From the NCBI GenBank assembly GCA_016875155.1, contig VGSD01000246.1:1-5150 (forward strand): DNA of 5,150 nucleotides, written 5' to 3'. The notes below the pieces were generated by a model. The model had not been told where the DNA came from. It ran no database searches and saw only the letters and a program-made list of their open reading frames with translations. This document shows, piece by piece, positions 5,130-5,150 of this stretch. The stretch comes from Deltaproteobacteria bacterium (lineage in GTDB: Bacteria; Desulfobacterota; BSN033; UBA1163). Every line of letters begins with the position of its first letter. Position 1 is the first letter of the stretch. Both the position numbers and the translations under genes were made by a program.

Positions 5130-5150
5130 TTGACTGAATTTTTCAGTCAA
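5130..5150 (+). terminator. perfect hairpin after the decarboxylase operon, possible terminator
   Basis: TTGACTGAA (5130-5138), loop TTT, TTCAGTCAA (5142-5150): a perfect 9-bp stem 58 bp past the beta-subunit stop. The window ends exactly at the last stem base, so the U-tract that would prove a terminator cannot be seen, nor whether the stem continues. It could equally be the edge of a palindromic repeat. Confidence 0.45.

Overview
The window looks like chromosomal DNA from a Gram-negative, probably anaerobic bacterium. The support is a lipoprotein with a type II signal peptide, a radical SAM enzyme and an iron-sulfur flavoprotein. The overall gene style is reminiscent of Desulfobacterota (Deltaproteobacteria) or Nitrospirota, but that placement is inference and no marker gene is present. 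Base composition is mixed: AT-rich intergenic DNA, moderate GC in the first four genes, and visibly higher GC in the last two. I see no rRNA, tRNA, CRISPR array, transposase or integrase.

Layout, left to right. (1) 98-259 (+) is a short DUF2905 membrane protein whose first membrane helix is truncated. (2) 369-1310 (+) is a TPR lipoprotein with seven full 34-residue repeats and one degenerate one; two neighbouring DNA units are almost identical. (3) 3253-1377 (-) is a two-gene operon: a B12-binding-domain radical SAM protein followed by an iron-sulfur flavoprotein of the NAD(P)H-dependent FMN reductase superfamily. It has a good sigma70-type promoter at 3293-3321. (4) 3385-3765 (+), divergent from that operon, is a small zinc metallopeptidase-like protein resembling the putative phage metallopeptidase family, with an HEVLH motif. 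(5) 3943-5071 (+) is a pair of genes for the alpha and beta halves of a thiamine-diphosphate decarboxylase of the sulfopyruvate/phosphonopyruvate decarboxylase type. The window closes on a perfect 9-bp hairpin whose left arm can also pair with an upstream sequence.

How the genes work together. Two functional units are clear. The radical SAM protein and the flavoprotein are co-transcribed and plausibly form a redox pathway of unknown substrate. The two decarboxylase subunits should assemble into one enzyme, because the catalytic glutamate is in one and the GDG...N cofactor motif in the other. Its substrate (sulfopyruvate, phosphonopyruvate or another 2-oxo acid) cannot be decided: no PEP mutase, aminotransferase or coenzyme M gene lies in the window. 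The other genes have no evident link to these units. I found no clearly new multi-gene system. The best leads are the radical SAM/flavoprotein pair, the split decarboxylase without pathway partners, the stand-alone metallopeptidase and the three-segment RNA structure at the right edge.
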